A stretch of DNA of 64,000 bases, taken from assembly GCA_017562135.1 (NCBI GenBank), contig QEYB01000515.1, forward strand, positions 62,001 to 126,000, given 5' to 3'. Origin of the DNA: Dipylidium caninum. Taxonomy: Eukaryota > Platyhelminthes > Cestoda > Cyclophyllidea > Dipylidiidae. This document shows, piece after piece, positions 37,048-50,060 of the stretch. The notes below the pieces were generated by a model. The model ran no database searches, was not told the origin of the DNA, and saw nothing but the letters and a program-made list of their open reading frames with translations. A program made the translations under genes and the position numbers. How positions within the stretch are numbered: position 1 is the stretch's first letter; the number at the start of each line of letters is the position of its first letter.

Positions 37048-40000
37048 GTCGAGTGGAGGAGACCAGGGAGCCGCTGGCATAGTAACGGGATTGATGGGGG
37101 CAGTTGAGAAAGGAGCGCGATGCGGTCGCATCAGGCATGCGCTTTTACGCATGCGGCGGCGGGGTTTCGAATTCAGGCTTGATGCGTCACGTCGAGGCCA
37201 CACGATTGGTGGACACGAGGGGGAAACGCAAGCGAAAGAAGAGGAGATGAGAAGCAGGAAGAGGGAGCGATGATAGTTAGCCTACCATCACTACTACCTA
37301 CTATCCATCACTTACTTCTGATGAATCTCTCCCCCATCTAAGAATCCCATTTGAAACACCACTTGGCGTCCAAAAATGTCTTTCTCATGCTTTTCCACTC
37401 TCCAATTCCGCTTTCGCCTATCGCACCCCGTCAGCTTTCCTATATCATCACTCGACAGGCGGTGCCACCCCACAGATGGGCGGAGAGGGAAGGTCGTGAA
37501 GTAGTGGCTCATCGGTTGCGAAACGGAGTCACTTCAGCCATCCTACCTGGATGTCTGAGGCGGATGACCAAATCACCTGGTCACCGTCGCATAGCAGAAG
37601 AAAATGCATGAATTATCAGGCAACGCTGTAGCATCGAGTTCGTTTGGTGCACGATTCCTCCTGCGCCACCCACTCGCTCAGACCCATTTTGTGATCCGCT
37701 GGCGTCCATCTCACACACTGTGCACACCTCAGCCCCGAGACAGTTCTCCCGCGTGATGCACTCAACCAGGTTAACGCTGTTCCCACCTCGGGCAATTAAC
37801 GTCTTGCATTGGTGACTTAAGAACTCTCTGCGCTGAGCGACTCCTGCAGCGACTTTAAGCCAATCTCAATGACCGTCCCACAGCAGGTGCAGGCGAAACG
37901 TTGCCTGATGGGCTAATTGGCAGACAGCAACTGCCAGAGACTTACTTGGCTTGACGGACAGACCAGCCACCAGGGCACACTTGGTCACCGCACGCGCTAC
38001 AGCAACGTAGATCTGGGGCCGCATCACTTACAAGTGAAAGGATGGAGAGTTCTCGACGTTTCGCCGACATGACATTTCAACGCCTCTGCCGTCCACTCGC
38101 TGCACATTGGCAAGAACCCACGCCAATCCTCCACACTCTCACACTCATCAAATGACACAGTCTGAGGTACCTGCAACTGCAGGGAAATGATGTCCCGAAT
38201 CACCTTAAGGACGAATCACCAGAGGGAAATTGTCACCCTTTGGCAGCCGCTATTTATCCACAAGGAGCGGCACTGCAGATGCTTGATGAAGGCCATAAAT
38301 CGCTACACACTGATTAGATTTAGGGTAGGCAAAGGGTCCGTGATATTAGAGGGAGATGTAACTAGAGGAGGGGATCGAGGTTCGCGAATCACCAGGGGAG
38401 GCGTTAGGGCGTCGCGACCGGCAGGAATCCTTCGACTTTGCAGCGAACACTTCTGCACTGCGCCAATTTGGGTCGTGAAATGGGCGGCGGTGGTGCTGGA
38501 TTCAAGGCAGGAAAGTGGGACAGCGTGAGAAGGACGCCACTATTTTAGGCCGAATTAGCCAGCTCTCATGTTGGCTGCAAAGGATGGCGAAGCAGTGGGC
38601 TACGAACAACATCACGAGCACACGGGTTGGTGTCAAAGGCAACTACTCACGCAGCGGTGAGGCATATATGAGAAATGGAGGTATCAAGGCCATCACTTTC
38701 GGCCATCTCGTGACGATTCTCAAGAGCCGCCTTCTCGGCTTGGTCAGCCTGCAGACAGTGCGGAGAACGACCAACATGGGCATCCAAGACTGGAGAGCAC
38801 CCGTGGCAGGCTTCCACTTTAGTCGACCACGGAAGCCACTAGCCATGGGGCGTAGCTGAGGTCGCGTCTCCTCTCTGAGTGGCCATGGCAGTCGATTACA
38901 GTCGGTGCGTGCGCATCGACTCGACGCACGCCGAGAGGGCGCGACCAATTGGGAGGCATTCCAACAGCACCCTTGAAAGTGCTCCCAAGAGGGGACATCA
39001 CTTATGAAGCCAATTTATGGACGATGTTGCAAATTTGCCACTTTCCCTAAATCACTGCTGTCGCCACTGCAGAAATGGTGTCATGAACGCGTGTAGTGTG
39101 GAAAAATGTTATTCAACTGAAGGAAATTCTTCCTTACTTGGTCTATGCGAAATCGGTTGGGAGCGTTATTTGTCGGGCAGAGGAGCGCTCTATGTCAGCT
39201 TTTACGTAGCATGCATTTTATCATAGTTCACTCGAGTGTGGCAATGGAATTGCCACGATTTGGCACCTCACTGGGCCACTGACACCGAGTGCAAATCAGT
39301 CGCTTGTCACGTGTCATGAGTAAAAACCAAACAGGACGTGAGAAGGGACTGACTGGCCGGTCGGCCTTTCTTCAGCTGAGACCATGTCATCCACAGAGAG
39401 GAGGAGGTTCGTGGCCAGGTATCAGGGTGGCCTCGTACTCTGTTAGGTCGACGGGAATACACAAACTCGCTGCTACAGATTGATGAGAGGATTTGGGAAA
39501 TGAATATAGGCAGGAGAGAGGAAGATGATGAATTCGGACCTCCATCGCTCCTGCCACCACGCCTCACACTTTGCCTCAGCACCAGGCGATTCGTCTCCTC
39601 CTCGCCGTCGACCTTCCATCCCATCGCCTGGTGGTTGTTATGCCTTTACTTAATTACTTACTTTTAACTAAGCACGCGGGTGACCTAAAGGCGGGTGTTT
39701 GGAGAGGGTCAAAAGGTGCTGAAATAGGCAGACGAGAGTTGTTGATATGGCCTCAGCAATCAGAGTTTGCCACTCTTTGTTAGGAAGCACCAAACAAACA
39801 ACACCAGCTCCAAAGCCACATTCTTCCCAAATCTCTATCGATGCTTGACAGTTGACCTCTTTCTCACCCTCCTGCACCCAACCCCCAAACTCTGCCTCTC
39901 GATATCCTCCCTTCCACGTCCCCTCCAGAGGAAATTCAACAACTCCGAATCAAGATAAACTCGAGCAGGTGGTGCGTACCACGACGAGAGAAGGCAAGGC

Positions 40001-43000
40001 TGGGGTGCTACCTTTCAGCCACATGCATGACACCGTGACTCGGGACTGAGTAGCTTTGCCGTGATGCTCCCAGGCAGCGTTGCGTTCTCCCAGTGGTCTC
40101 CCGGCCTCAGCTCACAGCTTACGAGTAAAAATCGAGAGGCCATAGGAGTTGACATTTTCCAGAAAGGTAGTGGGTTTGTTGCTTCCAGGCAGCCCTCTTC
40201 TCTTCCTGTTTGGCTCTGGCCTCAGTGCCAAGACAACGAAGGAGAATAATGGTCGCTGTTTCTCACGCCGCAGGGCAACGGATGTGGTAGATGACTCTTG
40301 TCAGTGCAGCTGGGCGTTTGTGGCGCGGCGTCGACTTGGAGGTCGGTGAATCGGCTACTCAACCCCGTTAAGTAGACATGACAAAGTGGCCTGAGTGCAC
40401 TCACAATGAAGTGGCGGATACGAGGTTATGCCGTAATTCGTCTTCCACCGAGGTTCCATGACTTCGTGTGCTTCCACGGTTGCCCTCCGAATGTCATCCT
40501 TAGACCCCGGCAGTTCACTGTTATGGTACGAGGCATCCGCCCACACTGGTTGGTGGGGGAGTGAGTGAAGGGATTGAAAATTCATTGTATACAATGTGAT
40601 TCTGCGAAGTCCACTAAATACATGAGAATTTCTTATAAGAGGCACCTTGTCGGTGTGTACGCGGTAAAGTTGGTTGAGAGGAAAGACGGGAATTGCCTTC
40701 GGAGGAGAGAGTTCTCACGGAATGACCGACTGAACCTCAGCGGCGACAAAGAGCGTGCAACCACCGCCAGTGTCTGTCTCCATGCTTTACCACTCTCCAT
40801 CTTCCGTTCCATCGTATCTTGTCCCTTCAAGTGTTACACAGATGCATGGAGAAGACCATACGACGCTGCGAATCTGTTGAGCTTTGTGTAGACTACGTAC
40901 ATGTTCATTGTAATCGCTTTGGTGAGGAGGGGAGGAAAGGGGAGGGGGGCTGGAAGGGGACAGGAGTGCTGGGCGAGAAAGGCCTCACAAATGGCCAAAA
41001 AGAGAATCTGGGGTTGCTGCGGCGGAGAGATGGGCTGCGGCGAGGCCAAATGCAGGGCAAGAAAGTAGGGCACAGTGGGAAGGAGGCCACTTCTCCATGC
41101 TTAATCAGCCACCTGTCAAGTTGGCCGCAAAGGATAGGATTACCTGAGACTGTCAAGCAAACGACTTGGACACAATTGTTGACTACTAACGTTCTGGCGA
41201 TGTATACACGTGCACATTTCTGTCAACGGTCAAAACGGCTTGAGAGAAATGCCTACCTGTACACCACACCAGAGCGTAAGACCAATGGGGAAGGGGGATT
41301 GACCTCAACTCTGACCCGCTGCTATTGGCTCTCGTAGGCTATAAAGTTGGATGTCTGCGACGACTGCTCTCCAGTCCGCGATGCCGTTGTTTTTGGAACA
41401 GTGAGTTCTCGCGTCTGCTCGTGTCACCGGTTGCCGGTGGCGTTGATTGATGGACGACTCCTCTGCTCTCCCTCTTGCAGATCTGCCACCTACGAGGTGC
41501 GATCGGAGCTGGCAAACTCTGCCCACCGGACAAGGAGTCCTGTCAAGCGTAAGCCCTCATTTACGCCAGCTCCTCCCCCCTCCCTCCATTCTCGTGGCGT
41601 CCACCTGATGCACCCACATCGCTCGGAGGCTCGTAGTAGTCGACGAGCAAGTCGCCCCTACAAGCCACGCCCTCCACCAAGTCGGGTGGAGCGTGGTGGC
41701 TGCCTCTTGGGCACCGTCGCTTTGTCCCTTCTTGTCGAGTGCTTGGAAGCAGGAGGTAGACGCCACTTCTCCCCTCACTAAATCAGCATGAGTGAGGGTC
41801 TTTTCACTTTCGTTTTGCGCATTTTCAGGTTTATCACTGCCCATCGGAAGAAACGCGGACATGTATACTTCGCCGGAACGTAAGTAGTCAACATTTGTGT
41901 CCAACTCGTTTGCTCGACGCTTTGCAAACATTCTCATGTTATCCTGTCCATTCGGGCCAACAAGGCAGTTGACTGGTCTCTGTGGCACACTCGCCTCGCT
42001 AAGATGTCCGCCCGGCGGGTTCAAGAGCGGTTGATTGGTGATGCACAGTTCTGAGACAGCCGGTAGTGGACGGCCACGCTTTGCGTCCTCGCAGTCGGAT
42101 TCCAAGTACGAGCGCTGGAACATCGACAACAGAGAGCAGAGGAGTCATTCCGCAAGCCATTCTTCCATCACGTAAATCAACGCCCAAGGCAACTCGTGGC
42201 ACGGGAAGAGGCGATAACTCACCGTGGAGAAGTCATCGGCATTTGATACTGGAAATCCCTCCTCGTAGGTCTCCAACGTTGTGGACCACGAGAGCCAATG
42301 ACAACGAATTCGAATCGACACCGCTTCCCGTTTCTCAGTGGTCGCTCAGCGGACTTCGAACGATTCCACCAACTGGCAAATCTGCTAGAAGCACCTCTCC
42401 GACCGCAGCACGAGTCATTACGTCCATCTGTGGACAAGGTCGGAAATCGCCAACGAAGAAATTGTGTCTCGAATTGGTGTAGTTGGGGGGAAAGCCGCTG
42501 GTGAACTGGTGCAAATTATTCGTTATTCCTTTGTTCAAGAGCCCCCAAAGCCCACTCTGATGTGACACGTCTTCCGTTATATTTTTTATCGCAGGTGGTG
42601 CCTTTAAAATTCCAGCCTTTCGGAGGAATCAGACACTGTGTCAGCTGGAATGACTGGTTGACTGTTTTTTGACGGAGATCAAAGTGAATCCGTCGTGCAC
42701 GAAATCAAGGAGTGGGAAGGTGTAGAAACGCCCCTACAGGCGGCGATGTGCTGTACTGTGTGATGATGGCCAGAGGGTGTTGTGTCCTTGCCCCTTTCGG
42801 AGATTTGTATTTGCTCCTACTTGGTCTGACAGCCTTCTGTAGCACTCGTCTTCTCGAACACCTCCACTGGGGAGAGATTCCGTCAGTGACAAGTGGTAGT
42901 GGAAAATAGTAGTTAGCGCGGCCCGTCGCCTCGCCCCGTCATTTCAAGCGACTTTTATAGCCCCGTTGTAAGTACAGCTCACTGCAACTCGTCTACAAAA

Positions 43001-45966
43001 TGCCTTTCGCTTACTTTGACCTCAACTAACTGCAATTCATTCAACCACTCATTCCTCCTCGCCCCGGAGACCGAATAACTCTCAGTGATCCTCCCTCCGC
43101 TTGGAAGGCGGTATGGCATTTCCCAGCGTGGCTTGCCTCATCCGCCAAAACGCCTTGTATCCCTCTGATGCACTAAGTCGACTAAGTCGACTCGAGTGGT
43201 GTCACCTTCGCAGTTGAGATAGGATTAATATTTCTATGCAATGAGAGAATGGGGCAGACTTGATAAGCCCGAGGCCATCAACTACGCGATTCCCCTTACA
43301 CATGGGTTGTCTTTCGTTCTTCCAATAGCGCCATGACGAGTGATACTTTGTTGGCGATTTCGTACTTCTTAAAACGAGGGTTTCAGCGACGTGTTGGCAG
43401 ACGAGTGACGTCTTGGAGGTGGTCGTGTAGAAATGGGTGGACAGTTGAGACACAATAGTTGGCGGCTAACCAGCCCCACCTCATCAGGTTCGTCCTGAGT
43501 GGCGGTGGCGTAATTCATAAATCGGCCATATTTGTGGCGAATGAGGCAGGAAGTAGTTCCTCAAGAACACGCGAATTCCTCAAATGGCCTCAGGACAACG
43601 AGTGCACCAAATGGAACATGTAGGACAAAGCGGAAGCCAGAGTTTTTGTTTTTTGACGAATGCAGCGTATTTTATGCATGCGTGTTAGTCAGCGATCAGC
43701 TATTCCGTCGTGAGACGAACAACACACGGTTGACTAACGCAGAGACGAAAACAAGAAGCGTACACAAATCGTAATTATCTCCTACAACCGTTTGCCCAAC
43801 GCGAAACCCAACCGCGGGCACCGCCTCTCCCGATGAAGGCGACCAACTATTTTGTCTCAGCTGTCCGCCCATTTCTCATCACCACTTGCACAATGTACCC
43901 GTTATGGCGACGCGGCTGAAGGTAACATCACCCAGGTGATGCTTTCGGAGCATTATCAAGCGTGCCACAGTCGCCTTCCTGCAGGCCTTTCCACTGGCGG
44001 CTAGCGAGCGCAACGCCCGAGAGAAGTGGTCATTCGAGGATTTCTGCGTGGAAATATTTTTCAGTGTCCTCCGTTTGAACGACATGTGCTCCGCGGCTTT
44101 CCCGAAGAATGACGCTTAGGCACACGGATGCGTCAACTCGGCAAATATTTCAACACTAAGGGCAATCAAAGCGCTGCTGGGGATGCAGAGTATGCAGGGG
44201 ACGCAGTGAAGGGCATCTTCGACCTCCGATGGGTTGTCAGGCTACCGCGTGAACCTCGGTCGAGCGTTCGAGGAGTAGTCGGCGAGTCGATGAAGTGCAG
44301 TCATCCACAGCCCCAAGAATTAATCAAACAAACGAGCGAATTCCAACGGTTTCACCTGACCGACAGTAGCAATTGACGACGTCCAAGTCCATTCTCACTA
44401 CATTCCGAACAGTCAACAGCCAAGTCAGGTGCCTCTGAACCACCACCAGCCGGGGCGGTTTCCTGCTTCCCCTCCCTGCAGCACTCAACTTCAGCATTGA
44501 TGATGCGGCGCATGCGAAGTGACCGCCAGATGAGACAGTCGAGTGTCACGGAGGCTGAGCCAGTCCGTGGTGAATAGTTATGAGTCGTTAATATCAGAGG
44601 TGATTGAGAACATGTTCATGCAACAGTGAATACCTCTGTATTCACTGCCCACACCGTGTCCGCTGTCACTACCGGCTCAAATACACAAGCGCACGAGTTG
44701 GGTGTTGATCTTCGACTTGACAGGTCACTGCGGTCATTGGAGAACTCGGGCTTGCACAAGTGCTCTACGACTGCACTCGACGGAGACGCCGCAGGGTGGT
44801 TGGAGCGAGTCATCGACGCAAAAGGCAAAGGACCCTGCTCGAAAGAGCACACATCGCTGAAGGAATTGAAGTCCGACCGACTGACTACTTGATGCCTCAT
44901 CCAAGTCTGGCCACGATAAAGTGACTGAATTGGCCACATCACAAGCCCCCGTGCAGCATCCCACTGAGGGAGGCATCTCCCGTGTCATGTGTGTCAATCA
45001 CACGGTTGTGCACGTCCTCATCGTCGTTGCCGCATCACTGGCCACTTGGAGGGATTGTGAAGGGGGATGTTGGGAGAGGGCGGCGACATGCACCCAGAGA
45101 ACCGGGTGTCGGTGGTGTCCTAATAAATATAAATATAAATAGTCACACACACCCTGATCTGCTGTCGATGACAGGAAAAAATTAACGACGGAATCAAAGA
45201 GCGATTCCTAGTAAATCCTGCTATCGAATGACGCAAATCCGAGTTCTCCTCGGTGCATCCAAGTGCATGCCTCAACTGCCTCCAAGCACTGCACACTCGT
45301 GGAAGGCTTCTGCCTGCACTGACATCACAAGCGCCGCGGAGATGCGTTCACGGTGGGGGAAAGTACAAGACTGCATGAGTGGAGCACCAGTGGTAGTCAT
45401 TTCGCTCTCGGATTATTAGATTAGATGGCTTCTTTGTTATCCACTCAGTTAGTTTGCATGTTTGGCAGGCGAAAGCCTCATTTATGTCGGCGGAAGTGTG
45501 GAAAGACGGAAGAAGTGTAGTTCTGCTGAGATGGCGGAGATAGTGAGACCTAATGAGACAGCCGAATTGCCCGGCTGATGCTTGGAGAAGGCTATGCATG
45601 ACTGTACCTTTTCCCAGATTTGAAAGGGGCAAAAGTGAACCATCAAGGGGTGATGATGCGACGCTATGACGGGATATCGGGCACGAATCGGAGAAGATCG
45701 ACCGAGGCGTCCCCTCTCAAGGGGGTCCTCGACATGGCTACTACGCGTTTCCAGGAACGGCAATTTCGGGTGTGAGGTGGCCAGTTGGGTGGTTGGGCCT
45801 GGCCTCCTTCGCACTTTGCCCCGACTGTCTCGCATCGTGCATCTTGCATTGTGCGGCTCACCTCACCACCGAACTCGCCGCACCGCACAAGTGTTCGTGG
45901 CAAAGTGGACAGTCTCATACGGATTGTGAGGCCCCATTCCTTCTTCGGTGATTTGCGATTTCTGAT

Positions 45967-45997
45967 CCCCCGCCCCCTCCCCTCCCCCTCCCCCCCG
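45967..45997. repeat. Poly-C / homopyrimidine tract (unit 3)
   Basis: Third copy of the same tract. It is again flanked on the right by gagttaaagatcactttggg. Confidence 0.9.
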
Positions 45998-46011
45998 AGT
46001 TAAAGATCACT

Positions 46012-46617
46012 TTGGGGTCGTTTACTGATGCCCACCTAAATCCGAATAAATATGGAGCGAATTATGGCCTTCTTAAAGCCTCAGCGACACTGTTTTCCTT
46101 GAGGCATGGACCGGAGGGGGGAGGGGGGGCGTGGGGACAGGCCGGGGTGCGGTGGTGGTGGAATCAGGGCATAACCGTGTTGCTCAATGACTTATCTTCA
46201 CTGTCAGGCAATGCTGTTGAAAAGCGAACGGGGCGAGTTAGGCAACAGGAAAATACTCACGCCTTATGTGTCCTCTTACAAATAGTCTGTAAGTTCAAGA
46301 GATTCCTGCTTCCTTCGTCGTGTGGGGGAGAGGAGTGTCACAGAATCGCAATCCACCTTTCTGTCGGCACCGATTGCACCCGCTGCATTCCCAAGCAGCC
46401 TGACACTGTGAAGATCCAAACTGACCACGTGGTGCCTTCCAGACTGGAGGAATTAAACAATAGCGACTTAGTCGCTTTATGCGGCTACAAACCCTCAGTA
46501 GAGCTGGCAATTCGTGGTGAGCACCCAATGTTGGGAGCGTTCAGTTTGCTGCCAAGCCAGCCGCCGGCATGTCTCAGGAACCACTCGAGTCGACTTCATG
46601 CATTACAAGAATGGTAA
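46012..46617 (+). CDS. Unit 3 copy of the hypothetical frame at 25023
   Basis: Same frame as at 25023-25493, extended upstream to 201 codons because the G runs differ in length by one or two bases. No domain is recognised. Confidence 0.13.
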   Translation: MGSFTDAHLNPNKYGANYGLLKASATLFSLRHGPEGGGGAWGQAGVRWWWNQGITVLLNDLSSLSGNAVEKRTGRVRQQENTHALCVLLQIVCKFKRFLLPSSCGGEECHRIAIHLSVGTDCTRCIPKQPDTVKIQTDHVVPSRLEELNNSDLVALCGYKPSVELAIRGEHPMLGAFSLLPSQPPACLRNHSSRLHALQEW

Positions 46618-46807
46618 GCATTTGGCAGGTGATGCAAGGGACGCAAGGAAGCGCTTGCCAATCTCCGCGCGGAAGACTGGTCCTCGAGCGGAAGTCGGTT
46701 GGCATGCGAAGAGAAATCAGCGGGTGAAGGAATCGCAGTTAGGCGAGTTGAAATTAAGCAAAGTTCACTCCGAAGACGAGTTGCAGGGAATCGTACTTAC
46801 CTCGCGG

Positions 46808-47498
46808 CTATAAAAGCCGGTTGGAATGCGGGGCACGAGGTGGCTGGCCTCGTAATTTGAAGAGCGCTTTCCTCGCTAATTCCGCTCTGGACACCATCTT
46901 CCACCAACGCTCGCCGCTCCTAAGATGGTTTGTAGGACTCCGCCCACGCCACGTATAATGTACACCAAGGAAGTCGAAAGTATCCTCAGGACCCAACCGG
47001 CGGAAGGACTGCCCAGTCTCCGAAGTCAGAGGAGTTGCACTGACAGCAGATTGCTTATTCTTACTATCGCCCCTGATACCCAGCGTAAACGATTTTCTCT
47101 CATTGATGGTCATCCCCGCAGCCGAGAGAGCAGCACGCAGTAAGGAAATTTTGTAACAAAGCTGCTCAGTCGTAGGCGCAAAGACGACCAGATCATCGGC
47201 ATGAGCCAATGCATCAACACCTTCACCACGGAGGTTCGCACCGATGGAAGGATCCGCCAGCCGCAAGGCCTAATCGATGGCCATCACAAACAGCAAGGGG
47301 GGGGGGATGGGTAGCATCGGCGTCAAGGAGTCAGATCCAAGAACGCCAAGTCGTCTGAGTACCCGCACTTCAGGAAGTCGAGCAACGGCGCTGCAGCACC
47401 ACAGGAAGACGCCGCGCGGAAGATGGTATCTCGGGAGACACTGTCGAAGGCTCTCGAAACGCCCACTCCTGCGACTCCTCTCCTTCAAGACCCCATCC
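46808..47498 (-). mobile_element. R2-clade retrotransposon relic, truncated copy in unit 3
   Basis: The same relic as in unit 2, but only from the thumb back to RT motif A. The TAG is retained at 47270-47272 and the Asp pair of motif C is intact. A 23-bp deletion near 47474 removes part of the motif A region and shifts frame. At 47498 the element is cut and joined to DNA resembling 28.6 kb of unit 2. The shared TAG shows the element was already dead before the 21-kb duplication. Confidence 0.85.
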
Positions 47499-50060
47499 GT
47501 GTCGCGAGTTGTCGTCGGCGTTGATTAATGAGGCGAATGACTTGCTCCGTCGTAGATGTGCCAACGAGGGTAGGGAAGCCGAGGAACACATGATCTATTT
47601 GCGCTCACCGTCACAAGTGAGCAGGGAGGATACAGAGCCGCGCCCTCCACAAACGGCTGTCTAACAAGCGTCCACCACCACTCAGCAAGGCTGCGTAGAC
47701 GATTCCTCGAGCTTGAAATTGGCGGCCCACCACAAATTCCGAACTACAATGAGAAGTGGCGATGTACGAAATCGTTGGTTTGCGACTTGGCCTCGACGGG
47801 TTGCCGGACCCACCGAGTTGCCGCTTGGCTCCGAGGCCAGAAGCTCACTCGGACAAGGCTTACTGCGATCATCATCATAAGTGAATATGCTGAGCCACCG
47901 TGACGTGTTCGTGGCAGATGTGTGACCGTGCGCCTTCCATTGGGTGGGCCAACCCATCGGTGGTGAAGGCAGTCAACTGGTTTTATTGGGGACTTGACAA
48001 AAGGGCATCCCAAATTGGGCCAGTGCATGATGCCTTCGAGGCGGGCGCACCACTTCATAGCCATGCACCACTGTAGTCTCTACTTGCCATACAAATGTCG
48101 CCCACTGACAGAGGATACGCTGATTAGTCGGTCAAGGACGATGGATCAGGAGACGATTCCGAAGAATATCGCTCGAGTGGATCGAGTAATCTTCATCGTT
48201 CGCTGATGGTGTTTTCGCGCGAGTAGCTGACGCAGCTTGGAGCTTTGTTATAAAACGGTGGATTCGTCCTGCGTTCCCAGCACTGAAGGGGAAATTTGCC
48301 ACGACGAGGAAGAACGCATGCTGGGTGGCCAGATAAGCGATTGAACCGCGTGCAAGTCAGCACCTTCCGCCACCACCCCAATTGACCTCCACGATTTCCT
48401 CCGACTGCGCTGACTATCGCCTGTGGCCGTCAAACGCATCAGTGTGAAGCTCTGAGATGGGGAGTTGTCCTTTCCTACAACCAGGCAAAGTCATAAGAGC
48501 GAGGGAGTCCCGTTGCCGTGAAACTGATGTCATGCATAAGAAGCAACTCATGGGGAAAAGTGCCAAAATTTGTGGCTACAGGGAGCAATACTGTTGCATG
48601 ATCGAGACTCTGAACGATCACAGCCTCGGTGAAATTGTTGTTGGCAAAGTAACATCTCCGCATTATGCCGTTTCGCCGCGCTCTCTATGTTCAGCCGATA
48701 TTTCGCCGATGGACGCATTGATGCCTTTTTCGTAAATGCGGTTTATTTGGGGAGAGAATGAAACAGCACATCGAAATAAAGGAGTCTTCGAAGAGGCAAG
48801 CATAATTTGTCGAGTTGTTGACAGAAAGTCGGTGATAGCGAGGGAAGTTATTTCGGCAAATTGAGTCAATCCTGACACCGCAACACTGATTTCCTGGCGC
48901 CACACCCGCGTCAGCAATGTGAATGCTGCACCAATTCAGTGCAGAGGAGGCAGGTACCAGGAGCGGAACGTATACCCCTGACTTTTTGGATGTAAATGAC
49001 CAGATGTCTTCAGAGCTGACGAAGATTTGGAATCTGCACAGACGGAAATTGTTGGGACGACGATGCACTCGAGAGAGACGGGTGATATCGTCTTTGTTAC
49101 TTACCGAGGCGCAAATCTTCTCCCCCCCCCACCCCCCCCTACCAGCATTCTTTGGCTCAAGGATAATTTAGCGGTGGTGGGCCGTTCTGAGACAGCCGGT
49201 CGCGGAGGACCATGCACTACGCCTTAACCTAAACATGGACGGTCAAAAAGGGATTCCGGGGTTGCTGACCCTGGGCGCGCTTCGATTACACGCCTCACGC
49301 GTTCAGGTTGTATCAGCTTCAGCGGACACGTGGCCTGCGGCGAGGCTGGATGCACCACCAGGAAGTAAGTAGTCAACATTTGTGTCCAAACTCGTTTGCC
49401 TGACGTATTGGAAACATTCTCATGTCATCCTGTCCCTTCCGGCCATCATGGCAGTTGGCTGGTTGGGCATGGAGAAGTGGCCTTCTTCTCACTGTGCCCC
49501 ACTTCCTTGCCTTGCATTCAGCCTCGCCGCAGCCCACATGTCCGCCGAAGCTGGTACAGCCTGAATGTGTCCGGTGCGTAATCGATGCCCGTCCACCGTC
49601 AGCAGCACCAGACTCCCCTTTTGGCCATCTGTGAGGCCATTCCCTCTCTTCCCCTCTTTACCCAAGCGAATGCAATGCATTTGTACATGGTCCGCCCAAA
49701 GTCTAATAAATTGGCTTCTTCTTCTCTGCAGCGCGATTTCGTTATCCGCCTTCAACAGTCCTGAAGGGCAGCTGGGCCACTTCCTTCGTCACTTTTCCTG
49801 GTTATATTTCTCTGTTAATGCTACACTTGAAGGAACGAGGTGGTGGCGCGCTCTTTGTCGCCGTTGGGGTTGAGTCGGTCACTCCGTGAGAATACTTCTT
49901 CCTCCGAGGACCATCTCTGTCTTTGCTCTCAACCAACTTTACCGCGTACACGCCGACAAGGTGCCTCTTATAGGAACTCTCGGGGCATCAAGTGGACTTG
50001 GCTGAATCACATTGCATAAAAATGAATTTTCAATCGCTTCACTCACTCCTCCACCAACCG
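47499..50060. repeat. Right edge of the array: diverged and inverted unit fragments
   Basis: About 47700-48060 is a direct, diverged copy of 28620-28960. About 49040-49110 resembles 11885-11970 inverted. About 49366-49470 resembles 20757-20860 in direct orientation. About 49430-50060 resembles 19430-20030 inverted, with the order of features reversed as expected. The remaining stretch 48060-49040 shows nothing I recognise. No gene is supported. Confidence 0.7.

Larger units (their letters stand above)
23231..44356 (+). repeat. Tandem repeat unit 2 (21,126 bp)
   Basis: This is the direct repeat of unit 1, immediately following it. The spacing from its start to the start of the third unit is 21,126 bp. 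Points in the 22.7-23.2 kb stretch recur exactly 21,126 bp later. Relative to unit 1 it lacks the 2.4-kb block at 4624-7012 and carries an extra 3.9 kb at 24980-28914 that includes an R2-like retrotransposon relic. Single-copy landmarks such as the CTCCA tract, the GGT tract, the CCT tract and the poly-C tract recur in the same order. Confidence 0.95.
28915..44356. other. Body of unit 2: no supportable gene
   Basis: Counterpart of 7556-23230. I see the same landmarks, the same lack of recognisable coding domains, and no RNA genes. Confidence 0.6.
44357..47498 (+). repeat. Tandem repeat unit 3, partial (3.1 kb)
   Basis: This block matches 23231-26396 of unit 2 almost base for base, including the segment around 23993-24090 that distinguishes unit 2 from unit 1 and the 3' half of the R2-like relic. 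It differs by a 23-bp deletion just before the end, at 47474 versus 26348-26370. The match stops at 47498 inside the retrotransposon. The sequence then continues as a diverged paralogue of the 28.6-kb region of unit 2. Confidence 0.93.
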
